Positions 47,946 to 57,627 are shown, counted from the first letter of the stretch. The stretch is 64,000 nucleotides of DNA from Aeromonas salmonicida subsp. salmonicida (GCF_001643305.1 NZ_LSGW01000066.1:1-64000), one strand, 5' to 3'. Notes: a model not told the origin generated them from the sequence alone. A program made the numbers and translations.

Positions 47946-49166
47946 ATGGACGCGCACACTTCCTCTTCCAAGACCACCGGTTCGGCCCCTTCCCCTCATC
48001 AGGCCGGGATGGACGCCATCGATCAGGTGCTGGCCCGGCTCGAACTCTCGCCAGAGGGGCAGATCCTGGATGCCAACCCTCATTTTCTCACCATCATGGG
48101 CTACCCGCTGGATGAGCTAAAGGGCAAGCACCACGGCATGCTGCTCTCCCCGGATGAGGCTCAGTCTGCCACTTATGACACTTTCTGGGAGACGCTGCGC
48201 AGCGGCACGTCACAGGAAAGCGAGTTTCACCTGCTGGATAAACAGGGGCGGGATATCTGGATCCGGGGTGCCTGCAGCCCGGTTCTGGATGCCGAGGAGC
48301 AGCTGACCCGCATCATCGTCTACGCCATGGATCTGACCGGGCAGAAGCAGCTCACTGCCAGTTTCGAGGGCCAGCTCAATGCCCTGAGCCGGGTCATGGG
48401 AAAGGTGGAGTTCTCTCTGGATGGCACCATACTGGATGCCAATCCACGCTTTCTCGACATAGTGGGCTACCGGCTGGAGGAGCTGAAGGGCCAGCACCAC
48501 AGGCTGCTGGTTGACCCGGACTACGCCCAGTCGGCGGATTACCGCACCTTCTGGGAAACACTGCGACGGGGCGAGTTTCTCGCAGGCGAATTCTGCCGGC
48601 TCGGCAAGCAGGGACAGGAGGTCTGGATCCAGGGATCCTACAACCCGGTGCTGGATCTGAACGGCAAGCCCAGCAAAATCGTCAAATTTGCCACCGACAT
48701 AACGGCGCAGGTGGAGCAGCACCGTCAGCTCAAGCGTGCCATGGTGGAAGCGGAAGAGGCCGCCAGAGTTCGCGAGGAGCTGCACAAGTCGCTGCAGGAG
48801 ATGTCTACTCCTGTCACCCCTATCTGGGACGGGATCCTGCTGCTGCCATTGGTGGGGATCATCGACTCAATGCGCACCGCCGACGTGATGAACAAGTCGC
48901 TCACCAAGATCGCCGAAACCCGGGCCCGGGTCTTCGTGCTGGATATTGCCGGTGTCGCTACCGTGGATACCGGCGTCGCCAACCAGCTGATCAAGATCAC
49001 CAAGGCGACCCAGTTCATGGGCTGTGAGGCCATCATCTCGGGAGTCTCTCCCGCCATTGCCCGCACCATGGTGGAGCTGGGGGTGTCGGTCGGTGACGTC
49101 CGCACCACGGCAACCCTGAGAGATGCCTTCGAAATAGCGCTCAAACGGGTCGGTTCCACCCTCTAG
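47946..49166 (+). CDS. rsbR: RsbR-like stressosome sensor with tandem PAS domains
   Basis: A 406-residue stressosome scaffold/sensor. PAS1 spans about residues 30-135 and PAS2 about 150-258. The two are clear duplicates: both contain ILDANP.FL.I.GY.L.ELKG.HH and a TFWETLR.G segment. A helical linker (about 260-285) leads to a C-terminal STAS domain (288-402) of the RsbR type (MSTPVTPIWDGILLLPLVG). By alignment from memory with B. subtilis RsbRA, Ser308 (IIDS) stands at Thr171 and Thr342 (VDT) at Thr205, the two phosphorylation sites. B. subtilis RsbRA instead has a globin-like N-domain; PAS domains suggest a redox, gas or small-molecule signal. First gene of a five-gene operon. Confidence 0.9.
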   Translation: MDAHTSSSKTTGSAPSPHQAGMDAIDQVLARLELSPEGQILDANPHFLTIMGYPLDELKGKHHGMLLSPDEAQSATYDTFWETLRSGTSQESEFHLLDKQGRDIWIRGACSPVLDAEEQLTRIIVYAMDLTGQKQLTASFEGQLNALSRVMGKVEFSLDGTILDANPRFLDIVGYRLEELKGQHHRLLVDPDYAQSADYRTFWETLRRGEFLAGEFCRLGKQGQEVWIQGSYNPVLDLNGKPSKIVKFATDITAQVEQHRQLKRAMVEAEEAARVREELHKSLQEMSTPVTPIWDGILLLPLVGIIDSMRTADVMNKSLTKIAETRARVFVLDIAGVATVDTGVANQLIKITKATQFMGCEAIISGVSPAIARTMVELGVSVGDVRTTATLRDAFEIALKRVGSTL

Positions 49167-49175
49167 GATGCGGCC

Positions 49176-49553
49176 ATGACCATGCAGCTCAACAACGATC
49201 TTGGCATCGCCGATGTGGCCGACTGCATAGTGGTCAGCATGCGTCCCGATCTCGGTGACGATGGCATGCAGATGCTGATGCAGGCCCTCTCCCAGCGACT
49301 GGTACACGGGCGTCACCATGCCGTGTTGCTCGACTTCTCCGGCGTCATGCTGCTGGATCACCATGAATTCAGACAGGTACGCAAGCGGGCCGAGGTATGC
49401 CGCCTGTTAGGCGCCATCTGCCTGCTGGTGGGGCTCAATGCCGGGATCGCCGCGTCTCTGGCGCTGGCCGAAGCGCAGCCCGGGCCGCTGCGCTGCTTCA
49501 TCGACATGGACGACGCCTTCGCCCACGTCCGCCATCTCAAGGGCGAGGAGTAA
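49176..49553 (+). CDS. rsbS: RsbS-like STAS scaffold lacking the conserved phosphoserine
   Basis: A 125-residue single STAS domain that would form the stressosome core with RsbR. It begins ..DCIVVSMRPDLGDD as RsbS does, and continues with LLDFSGVMLLD and LLGAICLLVGLNAGIAASL. Aligned by eye to B. subtilis RsbS, the Ser59 that RsbT phosphorylates (IDSF) is replaced by His62 in LDHHEF. A neighbouring Ser55 (DFSG) is two turns earlier. Either signalling works differently or the phosphosite has moved. It lies 9 bp after rsbR. Confidence 0.85.
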   Translation: MTMQLNNDLGIADVADCIVVSMRPDLGDDGMQMLMQALSQRLVHGRHHAVLLDFSGVMLLDHHEFRQVRKRAEVCRLLGAICLLVGLNAGIAASLALAEAQPGPLRCFIDMDDAFAHVRHLKGEE

Positions 49554-49559
49554 AGCGCC

Positions 49560-50624
49560 ATGATGCAAGAGCATGCGACTCAGGAGGCCAACTATCCGCT
49601 ACGCCACGATATCGATCTGCACCTGACTGTGATGGCGGTGCGTCGGCTTCCCTTTATCGCCAGCCTGTCTGACGTGGATCGTGCCATGCTCTCCACCGTG
49701 GTTTCCGAGCTTGGCAGCAATATCCTGAAATACGCCGGGCAGGGGGAGATCACCCTGACCCTCCATCACCCCAAGGGACGGGCCTGCATCGACATCATCG
49801 CCCGTGACAAAGGGCCCGGCATACCGGATGTGCATCAGGCCCTGCAGGATCACTACAGCACCTCGGGCACCCTGGGGCTGGGGCTACCCGGCGTGCGGCG
49901 CATGATGTCAGAGCTCACCATCAGCACACCACCGGAAGGGGGCACCCTGGTGCAGGCTCGAAAGTGGCTGGGCGCGGCACCCTCGACGATACGCCTCGCA
50001 ATGCCAACCCAGTCATGGGGTCAGCCTGGTTTGAAACTGGCATGGGCCAGCGAAAACAGGCCCTGCTATCCGGAAAAGGTCTCCGGCGATCTGGTCTTTA
50101 TCCGTCCCTCCCCCGACGGCGTCTTGCTGGTACTGATCGATGTCAGCGGCCACGGCACCTCGGCCAACAAGCTGGCACTGACACTGGAAGAGGCGCTGCA
50201 AAACACCCCTGAGCAGGAGCCGGCACCTCTGCTGCAGCTGTTGCACCAACACTGCATCGGTACACGGGGAGCGGCAGCTGGCATAGCCCTGGTCAACAGT
50301 GAACGGGGGGAACTGAGCTACGCCGGTATCGGCAACACCCGCATCTGTCTGCGCGGCCATGACCTCTGGCGCGGCATCTCCCGCGATGGAGTGCTGGGGG
50401 AGCGCTTCCCCACCCCCTTGCTGCAACGCCAGCCCATGGAGCCGGGGGATGTGCTGATGCTCTATTCGGATGGCATCAGCGAATCGCTCAACCTGCGTGA
50501 CGGCGCACTGGATCTGGGGGAGGATCCCGCCATCCTGGCCCGTCAAGTCATAGACCACAGCGGCCGCAGCACGGACGATGCGAGTTGTATCGTGTTGCGG
50601 GTACAACCGGAGAAGGAGCGCTAG
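49560..50624 (+). CDS. rsbTX: Fused RsbT kinase and RsbX/SpoIIE-type phosphatase
   Basis: A 354-residue two-domain enzyme. Residues 1-138 form an RsbT-type GHKL serine kinase: N-box SELGSNILKYAG (Glu50, Asn54), G1 box DKGPGIPD, the YSTSGTLGLGLPGV lid and a terminal QARKWLG. Residues ~155-352 form a PP2C-like SpoIIE/RsbX phosphatase with SGD (175-177), the metal motif DVSGHG (194-199), SDGISE and a final TDDASCIVL. In Bacillus and Vibrio as I recall them, these activities are separate genes (rsbT, rsbX). Here kinase and phosphatase acting on the STAS scaffold share one chain. Starts ATG ATG 6 bp after rsbS. Confidence 0.9.
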   Translation: MMQEHATQEANYPLRHDIDLHLTVMAVRRLPFIASLSDVDRAMLSTVVSELGSNILKYAGQGEITLTLHHPKGRACIDIIARDKGPGIPDVHQALQDHYSTSGTLGLGLPGVRRMMSELTISTPPEGGTLVQARKWLGAAPSTIRLAMPTQSWGQPGLKLAWASENRPCYPEKVSGDLVFIRPSPDGVLLVLIDVSGHGTSANKLALTLEEALQNTPEQEPAPLLQLLHQHCIGTRGAAAGIALVNSERGELSYAGIGNTRICLRGHDLWRGISRDGVLGERFPTPLLQRQPMEPGDVLMLYSDGISESLNLRDGALDLGEDPAILARQVIDHSGRSTDDASCIVLRVQPEKER

Positions 50625-53297
50625 ATGCGGCAGCGGATCGGTGATATCAGGCTCTCTGGCCCGGCGGCAGCCCTCACCGCCAGACGCAAGGTGATCCAGG
50701 TGCTCACCTGCATCGACAAGAACCCCACCTTCGTGGCGCCGCTGGCGGGTACCACCTCGGAGCTGGTGCGCCAGCTGACGGCGACCACCGACTCGCTGCA
50801 ACTCCAGCTGTGGCTGGAAAGCCATACGCAGGAGCTGTGGGTCTCCCTCTCGGCGGACGAGCCACTGCAGCACAGCCCGTCCGGCGCTGCCCATGGCAAC
50901 ATTCGGCTGGTTCCTCACTCTGACACTGACATCGCCCTGGTATGCCACCTGCCGCACTGGCCCGATGACGCTCTGCTGTTGCAGATGCAGATGCAGCAGC
51001 AGTTCGCCGAACCGACCCGGGATGAGCTGTTCGCCGTGATGCAGACCAAGAATCAGGAGCTGGAGCAGGCCTATGAGCTGGCAGAAAGCGCGACCCGGGC
51101 CAAGAGCGATTTTCTCGCCAACATGAGCCACGAAATCCGCACCCCCATGAACGCCATCCTGGGCATGGCCCACCTCGCCCTGCAAACCCGACTCGATCCG
51201 CAGCAAGCCGACTATGTGGGCAAGATCCAGCGCTCGGCCCAGCACCTGCTCGGCATCATCAACGATATCCTCGACTTCTCCAAGATAGAGGCGGGCAAGC
51301 TGGATCTGGAGCAGATCGAGTTCGATCTCGACCATGTGCTGGAAAATCTGGCGACCCTGGTGGGCGAGAAGGCCGAAGCCAAGGGCATAGAGCTGCTGTT
51401 CGAAGTCGACCACCAGCTCGACACCCTGCTCTATGGCGATCCCCTCAGACTTGGCCAGATCCTGATCAACTACGCCAACAATGCGGTCAAATTCACCGAG
51501 CAGGGGGAGATACTGGTCAAGGTCACTTGCCTGGAAAAACTGCCTAAGGAGGTGCTGTTGCACTGTTCGGTGCAGGACACGGGGATCGGCATGAGCCAGG
51601 AACAGCAGCAGCGGCTGTTCCAGTCTTTCCAGCAGGCGGACAGCTCCACCACCCGCAAATACGGCGGCACCGGCCTCGGGCTCGCCATCTCCCGCGAACT
51701 GGCGGCACTGATGGGGGGTGAGGTCGGCGTGCAGAGCGAACCGGGCAAGGGAAGCACCTTCTGGTTTACCGCCCGACTCGGCCGTGGCAGATACAGATCA
51801 CGCTATCTGCCGAGTCTGGACCTGCGTGGGCGCCGCATGCTGGTGGCCGACGACAGTGCCAGCGCCCGCACCATACTGGCTGCCCTGCTGCGCAGCATGA
51901 GCTTCGTGGTGGACACCGCCGAATCGGGTCAGCAGGCGTTGCAGATGATCGCCAGCGCCGAACAGGAAGGTAACGCCTATGAGGTGGTGCTGCTGGATTG
52001 GCACATGCCGGGGCTGGATGGCATAGAGACGGGGCGCCGCCTCATTGCCCGCGGCCTTGGCAAGCGGCTCTATCGGGTCATGGTGACGGGTTATGGGCGG
52101 GAAGAGGTCTTTCGCGAAGCCCAGTCCGCCGGCTTTGACCGGGTGCTGGTCAAGCCGGTGTGTGCCTCAGTGCTGTTCGATACCATCATAGGGCTGTTTG
52201 GCCATCAAACCACTGCGATCACCTTGAAGCCCCCCCAGCCCACCCACAGCTATCGCTTCGACGGACTCCGCATACTGCTGGCAGAAGACAACGAGCTGAA
52301 CCAGCAGGTGGCGATGGAGCTGCTGCGAGCGGTGGGAGCCGACGTCAGCATCGCCGGCAATGGTGCCATTGCCCTGCAAATGGCGGCGCAACAGCCATAC
52401 GACCTGATCCTGATGGACATGCAGATGCCGGTGATGGATGGACTGGCCGCCACCCGTCAACTGCGCCAGCAAGAGAGCGATGGGCACCAGATCCCGATCC
52501 TTGCCATGACGGCCAATGTCATGGCCGGTGACAGAGAGCGCTGCCTGGCAGCGGGTATGGATGACCATATCGCCAAGCCCATCGACCCCGACAAGCTCTA
52601 TGCCGCCCTGCAACGCTGGGTGCCCGCCTTCAGCCGTGAAACCGATGCAACACGCAAGACTTCACCCTCACCACAGGACATGCCTTTACTGCCGCAGCTA
52701 AAGGCGCTCGGGCTCAATGCCGAGGCAGCTCTGCAACGGCTGATGCACAACTGGGAGTGGTATCAGGACCTGCTGCAACGGTTCGCCCAACAGGGAACCC
52801 AACCCATGCAGAGCCTGATCACCGCCCTGCAGACAAACGACAGGGAGGAAGCCCATCGGCAAGCCCATACCCTCAAAGGGATTGCCGCCACTCTGGGTGC
52901 CGATCCACTGCGAGATATCTCGGCCAGGCTGGAGAGTGCGCTCTCCCGCGGAGACGACACCACCAGCCTGCTACCGCTGGCCGAACAGGGGCTGCAGATG
53001 CAACAGCAACTGAGCGATGGCGTGCTGGCCCTGCTGCCCACCCAGACAGCCCCTGGCCTGCCGGAGCAAGAGCCAACAGACATAGCGCCCCTGCTGGCGC
53101 AGCTGACCCAACTGCTGGTGGAAGATGATGCAGAAGCTCTGACCCTGTTCCAGCAACATCAGAAACAGCTGACTGGACAGCTGGGAGAAACAGCATCGAC
53201 GATGGCAGACGCCATGACCCGCTTCCGTTTTACGGATGCACTGGCACACCTGCAACAAGTCCGGGCCCTCAGGCCCGATCTGTTCAACCAAGAGTGA
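50625..53297 (+). CDS. Hybrid histidine kinase of the stressosome operon
   Basis: An 890-residue soluble kinase. Residues 1 to ~118 are an unrecognised N-terminal domain that might bind a stressosome component (perhaps the released RsbT-like kinase). Then come a coiled coil (~128-162), HisKA with His169 ([12 protein letters not shown]), a HATPase with NAVKF N-box, DTGIGM and GGTGLGLAI. Two receivers follow ([11 protein letters not shown] and [12 protein letters not shown]), then a HPt domain with [12 protein letters not shown]. The start codon directly follows the rsbTX stop, with GGAGAAGGAG inside rsbTX. It would pass phosphate to the HD-GYP regulator next door. Confidence 0.9.
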   Translation: MRQRIGDIRLSGPAAALTARRKVIQVLTCIDKNPTFVAPLAGTTSELVRQLTATTDSLQLQLWLESHTQELWVSLSADEPLQHSPSGAAHGNIRLVPHSDTDIALVCHLPHWPDDALLLQMQMQQQFAEPTRDELFAVMQTKNQELEQAYELAESATRAKSDFLANMSHEIRTPMNAILGMAHLALQTRLDPQQADYVGKIQRSAQHLLGIINDILDFSKIEAGKLDLEQIEFDLDHVLENLATLVGEKAEAKGIELLFEVDHQLDTLLYGDPLRLGQILINYANNAVKFTEQGEILVKVTCLEKLPKEVLLHCSVQDTGIGMSQEQQQRLFQSFQQADSSTTRKYGGTGLGLAISRELAALMGGEVGVQSEPGKGSTFWFTARLGRGRYRSRYLPSLDLRGRRMLVADDSASARTILAALLRSMSFVVDTAESGQQALQMIASAEQEGNAYEVVLLDWHMPGLDGIETGRRLIARGLGKRLYRVMVTGYGREEVFREAQSAGFDRVLVKPVCASVLFDTIIGLFGHQTTAITLKPPQPTHSYRFDGLRILLAEDNELNQQVAMELLRAVGADVSIAGNGAIALQMAAQQPYDLILMDMQMPVMDGLAATRQLRQQESDGHQIPILAMTANVMAGDRERCLAAGMDDHIAKPIDPDKLYAALQRWVPAFSRETDATRKTSPSPQDMPLLPQLKALGLNAEAALQRLMHNWEWYQDLLQRFAQQGTQPMQSLITALQTNDREEAHRQAHTLKGIAATLGADPLRDISARLESALSRGDDTTSLLPLAEQGLQMQQQLSDGVLALLPTQTAPGLPEQEPTDIAPLLAQLTQLLVEDDAEALTLFQQHQKQLTGQLGETASTMADAMTRFRFTDALAHLQQVRALRPDLFNQE

Positions 53298-53306
53298 GGC
53301 ACCACT

Positions 53307-54437
53307 ATGCTCAACTTGCTGGATCCCGACACCAAACCCACACTGCTGGTGGTCGATGACACCCCTGAAAACCTCTCCCTGCTCAGCGCCCTGCTGGGCC
53401 CGCACTATCGGGTCAAGGTTGCCATCAGTGGCCAGCGGGCGCTGGAGATACTGTCATCAGGCACCCGGGTGGACCTGATCCTGCTCGATGTGGTGATGCC
53501 CCAGATGGATGGCTATCAGGTGATGCAGGCACTGCAGGAGATGCCGCAGGCGCGGCATATTCCGGTGATTTTCCTGACCGCCAAGGTAGAGGAGAGCGCA
53601 GAAGCGCACGGACTGGCACTCGGCGCCGTGGACTATATCCACAAGCCTATCTCTCCCGCCATCGTACTGGCCCGCGTCAGAAACCACCTTGAACTGAAAG
53701 CTGCACGTGATCTGCTCCATGACCAAAATGCCTATCTGGAACAGGAGGTGGAACGGCGCACCCGTGAAAACGAGCTGATCCAGAACATCACCATCCACTC
53801 CCTCGCCTCTCTGGCCGAGACCCGGGACAACGAGACCGGCAACCACATACTGCGCACCCAGCACTATGTGAAGCTATTAGCGGAAACCCTGTGCGATCAC
53901 CCTCGCTTTCGTGCAGAGCTGACCCCAAAGACCATAGATCTGCTGTTCAAGTCTGCCCCCCTGCACGATATTGGCAAGGTCGGCGTACCGGACCGGATCC
54001 TGCTCAAACCCGGCAAGCTGGATGCGGATGAGTTCACCCAGATGAAGCACCACTCCATCCTCGGCAAGGAGGCCATAGTCCACGCCGAGGAAGCGCTGGG
54101 GGTGGAGGTCGAGTTTCTGCGACTGGCCAAGGAGATCGCCTGCTACCACCACGAGAAATGGGATGGCACCGGCTACCCCTACGGTCTGATGGGGGATGAG
54201 ATCCCCCTGTCGGCCCGACTGATGGCGCTGGCAGATGTGTACGATGCCCTGATCAGCAAGCGGTGTTACAAGGCGGCCATGTCCCATACGGAGGTGGTCC
54301 CCATCATATTGGCGGGGCGCAGCAGTCACTTCGATCCCGACATCACGGATGCCTTCGCCCGCATCCACCTGCTGTTTCACGAAATTGCACTGCGCTACAA
54401 CGATGACAAGGGCGAACAGGAGGCCAACCTCGACTAG
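53307..54437 (+). CDS. HD-GYP response regulator (c-di-GMP phosphodiesterase)
   Basis: A 376-residue output protein. Receiver domain (1-~125): DDTPEN acidic pocket, Asp58-region LILLDVVMPQMDG, LTAK and the YIHKPISP loop. A helical linker leads to an HD-GYP domain (~155-370) with HDIGKVGVPD (catalytic HD), H..LG...I, and HHEKWDGTGYPYGL (GYP motif). HD-GYP enzymes hydrolyse cyclic di-GMP, so the operon output is predicted to lower c-di-GMP. In described Vibrio loci I recall a GGDEF regulator at this place; the reversal of sign would be notable. Its stop overlaps the convergent gene by four bases. Confidence 0.92.
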   Translation: MLNLLDPDTKPTLLVVDDTPENLSLLSALLGPHYRVKVAISGQRALEILSSGTRVDLILLDVVMPQMDGYQVMQALQEMPQARHIPVIFLTAKVEESAEAHGLALGAVDYIHKPISPAIVLARVRNHLELKAARDLLHDQNAYLEQEVERRTRENELIQNITIHSLASLAETRDNETGNHILRTQHYVKLLAETLCDHPRFRAELTPKTIDLLFKSAPLHDIGKVGVPDRILLKPGKLDADEFTQMKHHSILGKEAIVHAEEALGVEVEFLRLAKEIACYHHEKWDGTGYPYGLMGDEIPLSARLMALADVYDALISKRCYKAAMSHTEVVPIILAGRSSHFDPDITDAFARIHLLFHEIALRYNDDKGEQEANLD

Positions 54438-55114
54438 GCGGCGGAGTGCGCAGGCAACAAGTCAGTGAAGATGAAGCCGTCCCGCTCCACCGTCTCTCCC
54501 ACGTACATCGCCAACGGGCGCAGAAACATGGGACCATCATAGGCCAGGGTGTGAAACTCGCCGTTCTCGCCGCACGGATCCACCCCTTGCGGCAAGGCCG
54601 CCAGCAGGGCAGGATCGAAATCGTGACCACTCAGACTGGCATCCAGCTTTTTCGGGTCAAGGGAGCTGATCCTGGCCCTCAGCCCCGCCGCCATCATTTG
54701 CTGAGCCAGCTCGTCCGTCTTGCTGCCCCACAACGGGAACAAGGGTTCTATGCCCGTTCCCACCAGCTGTTTCTCCCGATAGGCGCGCACATCCTCGAGG
54801 AAGAGGTCGCCAAACGCCATGTGGCGGATCCCCTGCGCCACCACGCTCGCGATGAAGCCGGTCATGATGCGGGCGTAATCCTCATTGGTGCAGGGCCAGG
54901 GCAGATCGAGGGTGGTCAGCGGCAATCCCACACACTCGGCCTGCTGCATCAGCAACTGCTTGCGCACCCCGTGCATGGCCACCCGCTCGAAAGCCTGATT
55001 GAGGGTGGTAAACAGCCCCACTACCTCGATGGCCGGATCCTGCTGCAATCTGTGCAGTGCCCAGGCGCTGTCCTTGCCACTGCTCCAGGAGAGCAGCACC
55101 TTTGTCTTCGTCAT
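54434..55114 (-). CDS. Dph6-related ATP pyrophosphatase (PP-loop) protein
   Basis: A 226-residue PP-loop ATPase of the DUF71/Dph6 family. The N-terminal PP-loop is LSWSSGKDSAWAL (residues ~7-19); further family blocks are VGLPL, FGDLFLEDVR.YRE and the GEFHTLAYDGP segment. Bacterial members are annotated 'diphthine-ammonia ligase' from the eukaryotic homologue, though bacteria make no diphthamide; they probably amidate or modify another substrate. GGAGAAATC precedes the ATG at 55114. The frame is open further up but without SD. Confidence 0.85.
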   Translation of the reverse strand: MTKTKVLLSWSSGKDSAWALHRLQQDPAIEVVGLFTTLNQAFERVAMHGVRKQLLMQQAECVGLPLTTLDLPWPCTNEDYARIMTGFIASVVAQGIRHMAFGDLFLEDVRAYREKQLVGTGIEPLFPLWGSKTDELAQQMMAAGLRARISSLDPKKLDASLSGHDFDPALLAALPQGVDPCGENGEFHTLAYDGPMFLRPLAMYVGETVERDGFIFTDLLPAHSAA

Positions 55115-55295
55115 GATTTCTCCCATTGTGTCTTCGTCATGATGTTGCCGGTCTTGCTGCACCAAAAAGCTGCAAGACTGTATTGCGAATTGTGCGATTT
55201 ACATACCGGGATGCAAAAGCATACCCTCGGTAATGAGCGTTTCCCCTGAAAGGATGGGGAACAATAACTAAAAAAACGATGGGAAACATAAGGAT

Positions 55296-56608
55296 ATGAC
55301 GACAGTCACGCAAACTTACGACCACAGCCGCCCCCTCAACCGACAGGATTACAAGACACTGAGCCTGGCAGCCCTCGGCGGAGCCCTCGAATTCTACGAT
55401 TTTATCATCTTCGTCTTCTTCGCCGTGGTGATCGGCGAGCTGTTCTTCCCGGCCGATATTCCCGAGTGGCTGCGCCAGTTCCAGACCTTCGGCATCTTCG
55501 CCGCCGGCTATCTGGCTCGCCCCCTTGGCGGCATCATCATGGCCCATTTTGGCGATCTCATCGGCCGCAAGCGGATGTTTACCCTGAGCATACTGCTGAT
55601 GGCGCTGCCCACCCTGATGATCGGCCTCTTGCCCACCTATGCGGTACTGGGCATAGGCGCACCGCTTGCCCTGCTGGGTTTGCGCATACTGCAAGGAGCC
55701 GCCATCGGTGGCGAAGTACCGGGCGCCTGGGTGTTCGTGGCGGAGCATGTGCCCGCCGGGTCGGGCTCGCCTGTGGCACCCTCACCGCCGGACTGACTGC
55801 CGGCATACTGCTCGGCTCCCTCATCGCCACCGCGGTCAACAAGAACCTGACCCCGGCCGAGGTAAGTGAGTGGGGCTGGCGGGTTCCCTTCCTGCTGGGG
55901 GGCATCTTTGGCATAGTCGCCATGTATCTGCGCCGCTGGCTGCACGAAACCCCTGTCTTCGCCGAGATGCAGGCCAACAAGGCGCTGGCGGAGGAGCTGC
56001 CGCTCAAGACGGTGCTGCGCAGCCACAAGGGCAGCGTGGTGATCTCCATGCTGCTGACCTGGCTGCTCTCCGCCGGTATCGTGGTGGTGATACTGATGAC
56101 CCCCACCTATCTGCAGAAGGTACATGGCATCAGCCCGGCCGATGCCCTGACCGCCAACTCTCTGGCCATCCTGGCCCTGACCCTGGGCTGCATCGTCTAT
56201 GGCAGGCTGATCGATGCCCTCGGCAGCGGCCCCACCTTCATGCTGGGCTCATTGCTGCTGGCAGGTTCCAGCTACGCCTTCTATCACGGTCTGGTCGCGG
56301 GCACAGAGCAGCTGGTACCGCTCTACATGCTGGCGGGCTTCGCGGTCGGAATTGTCGGGGCCGTGCCCTACGTCATGGTCAACGCCTTCCCGGCGGTAGT
56401 GCGCTTCTCGGGATTGTCGTTCTCCTACAACGTGGCCTACGCCATCTTCGGCGGCCTCACCCCCATGCTGGTGACCCTGTGGATGAAGAACGACGTGCTG
56501 GCTCCCTCCCACTATGTGGTGAGTCTGTCGGCACTCGGCTTTGCCATCGGTGTGCTGCTGTGGTTGCAACAGCGCAACCAGCGGCAGACGGCGCCACAAG
56601 CCGCCTGA
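55296..56608 (+). pseudogene. MHS-family (ProP-like) transporter disrupted by a 4-bp deletion
   Basis: Two frames together form a 12-helix MFS permease of the metabolite:H+ symporter family (about 438 residues). The first frame (ATG 55296, AAGGAT upstream) gives helices 1-4 with ALGGALEFYDFIIF and GYLARPLGGIIMAHFGD-IGRK. It then stops early at 55796. From about 55760 the other frame continues as RVGLACGTLTAGLTAG... to TGA 56608. The expected text is ..VPARRVGLACG; the DNA has GTGCCCGCCGGGTCGGG where one more CCCG copy would restore the frame, so a tetranucleotide slip is the likely cause. Substrate unknown. The promoter and terminator (56615-56645) look intact. Confidence 0.85.
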
Positions 56609-56614
56609 CCAACG

Positions 56615-56645
56615 AAAAAGCCCCGGACATCTTCGGGGCTTTTTT
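56615..56645 (+). terminator. Terminator after the MHS transporter gene
   Basis: An 11-bp stem (56615-56625 with 56634-56644, AAAAAGCCCCG) with an 8-base loop and T-run. Confidence 0.88.
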
Positions 56646-56750
56646 ATTGTCCTTGTGTTCAGTACGGCCGACATAGGATAGCCTCCCCCTTAGGGCCAGG
56701 CGAATACCGGGCTCCAGACTGTCACCCAATTCCGTTATCCGAGGCTCAAG

Positions 56751-57467
56751 ATGTTCTTTCAAGTCGTATTTCTCGCCTTGCTGGCGCTGCTGCCCATGGT
56801 CAACCCGCCAACCACGGCCACCCTGCTATTGGGGCTGAGCAAGGGCATGTCGCGGGAGCATGTGCGCCGCCAGGTCAACCTGGCGGCTATCTATCTGTTT
56901 TTCACCCTCTGCATCACCTTCTTTATCGGCTCCTCCATTCTGGATCTGTTCGGGATATCCATTCCAGGCTTGCGGCTGGCAGGGGGTCTCATCATCGGCT
57001 TTATCGGCTTTCGCATGCTGTTCCCAGCCCCCAGTCAGACCAACGGGGTCGATATCAACCAGAGCATCGCCTTCGTGCCACTGACCATGCCCAGCATGTG
57101 CGGGCCGGGTACCATGGCGCTGGTGATCAGCGGCGCTGCCCAGATTGCCGAGCTGCCCGACGAGTACAACCGCCTCACCATCTACGGCGCCATGGTCACA
57201 GCGTTTGCCCTGATGAGTCTGATCAGCTGGGGCGTATTGAAGCTGGCGGATCCGGTCTGCAAGATCCTCGGCGCTACCGGCATCGATGCCATGACCCGGA
57301 TCATGGGTTTTCTGCTGGTGTGCATGGGCATGCAATTCTGTATCAACGGCATCAAGGAAGTGGCACAGGATCCTGTCTTCCACGGCGCACACTCGATACA
57401 CACCACGCCTTCCTTGCCATCCCTGCCAGACACCCCTGATCAACGACAGGAGCCGCGCCACCCCTGA
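56751..57467 (+). CDS. MarC/UPF0056-family membrane protein
   Basis: A 238-residue inner-membrane protein with six hydrophobic helices. It shows the MarC-family opening L..LLPMVNPPTT, and RLAGGLIIGFIGFRML and VPLTMPSMCGPGTMALVIS in the middle. Early reports linked MarC to multidrug resistance, but this has not held up; the role is unknown. The C-terminal 30 residues form a soluble Pro/His-rich tail (HSIHTTPSLPSLPD) not usual in the family. GAGGCTCAAG precedes the ATG. Confidence 0.88.
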   Translation: MFFQVVFLALLALLPMVNPPTTATLLLGLSKGMSREHVRRQVNLAAIYLFFTLCITFFIGSSILDLFGISIPGLRLAGGLIIGFIGFRMLFPAPSQTNGVDINQSIAFVPLTMPSMCGPGTMALVISGAAQIAELPDEYNRLTIYGAMVTAFALMSLISWGVLKLADPVCKILGATGIDAMTRIMGFLLVCMGMQFCINGIKEVAQDPVFHGAHSIHTTPSLPSLPDTPDQRQEPRHP

Positions 57468-57627
57468 CTGAAAACGGTGTCAAAAAACCTCACAAATCGC
57501 CACTGATCTTGCGCCTGATCATGTTATTGATACACAAATGAGTTAGTGTGTTTTTCATACAGATTCAGTTCAGAGATCAGTTGTTAGCTTTGCAGACAGG
57601 CGCCCACTTACTTCAGGAGATGTGCAA

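Noticed and set aside
49560..50624. Idea that the RsbT-RsbX fusion is a sequencing artefact joining two genes
   Set aside because: The linker (~139-155) is in one open frame with normal codon use and no internal start with SD at the phosphatase domain; treated as a real fusion.
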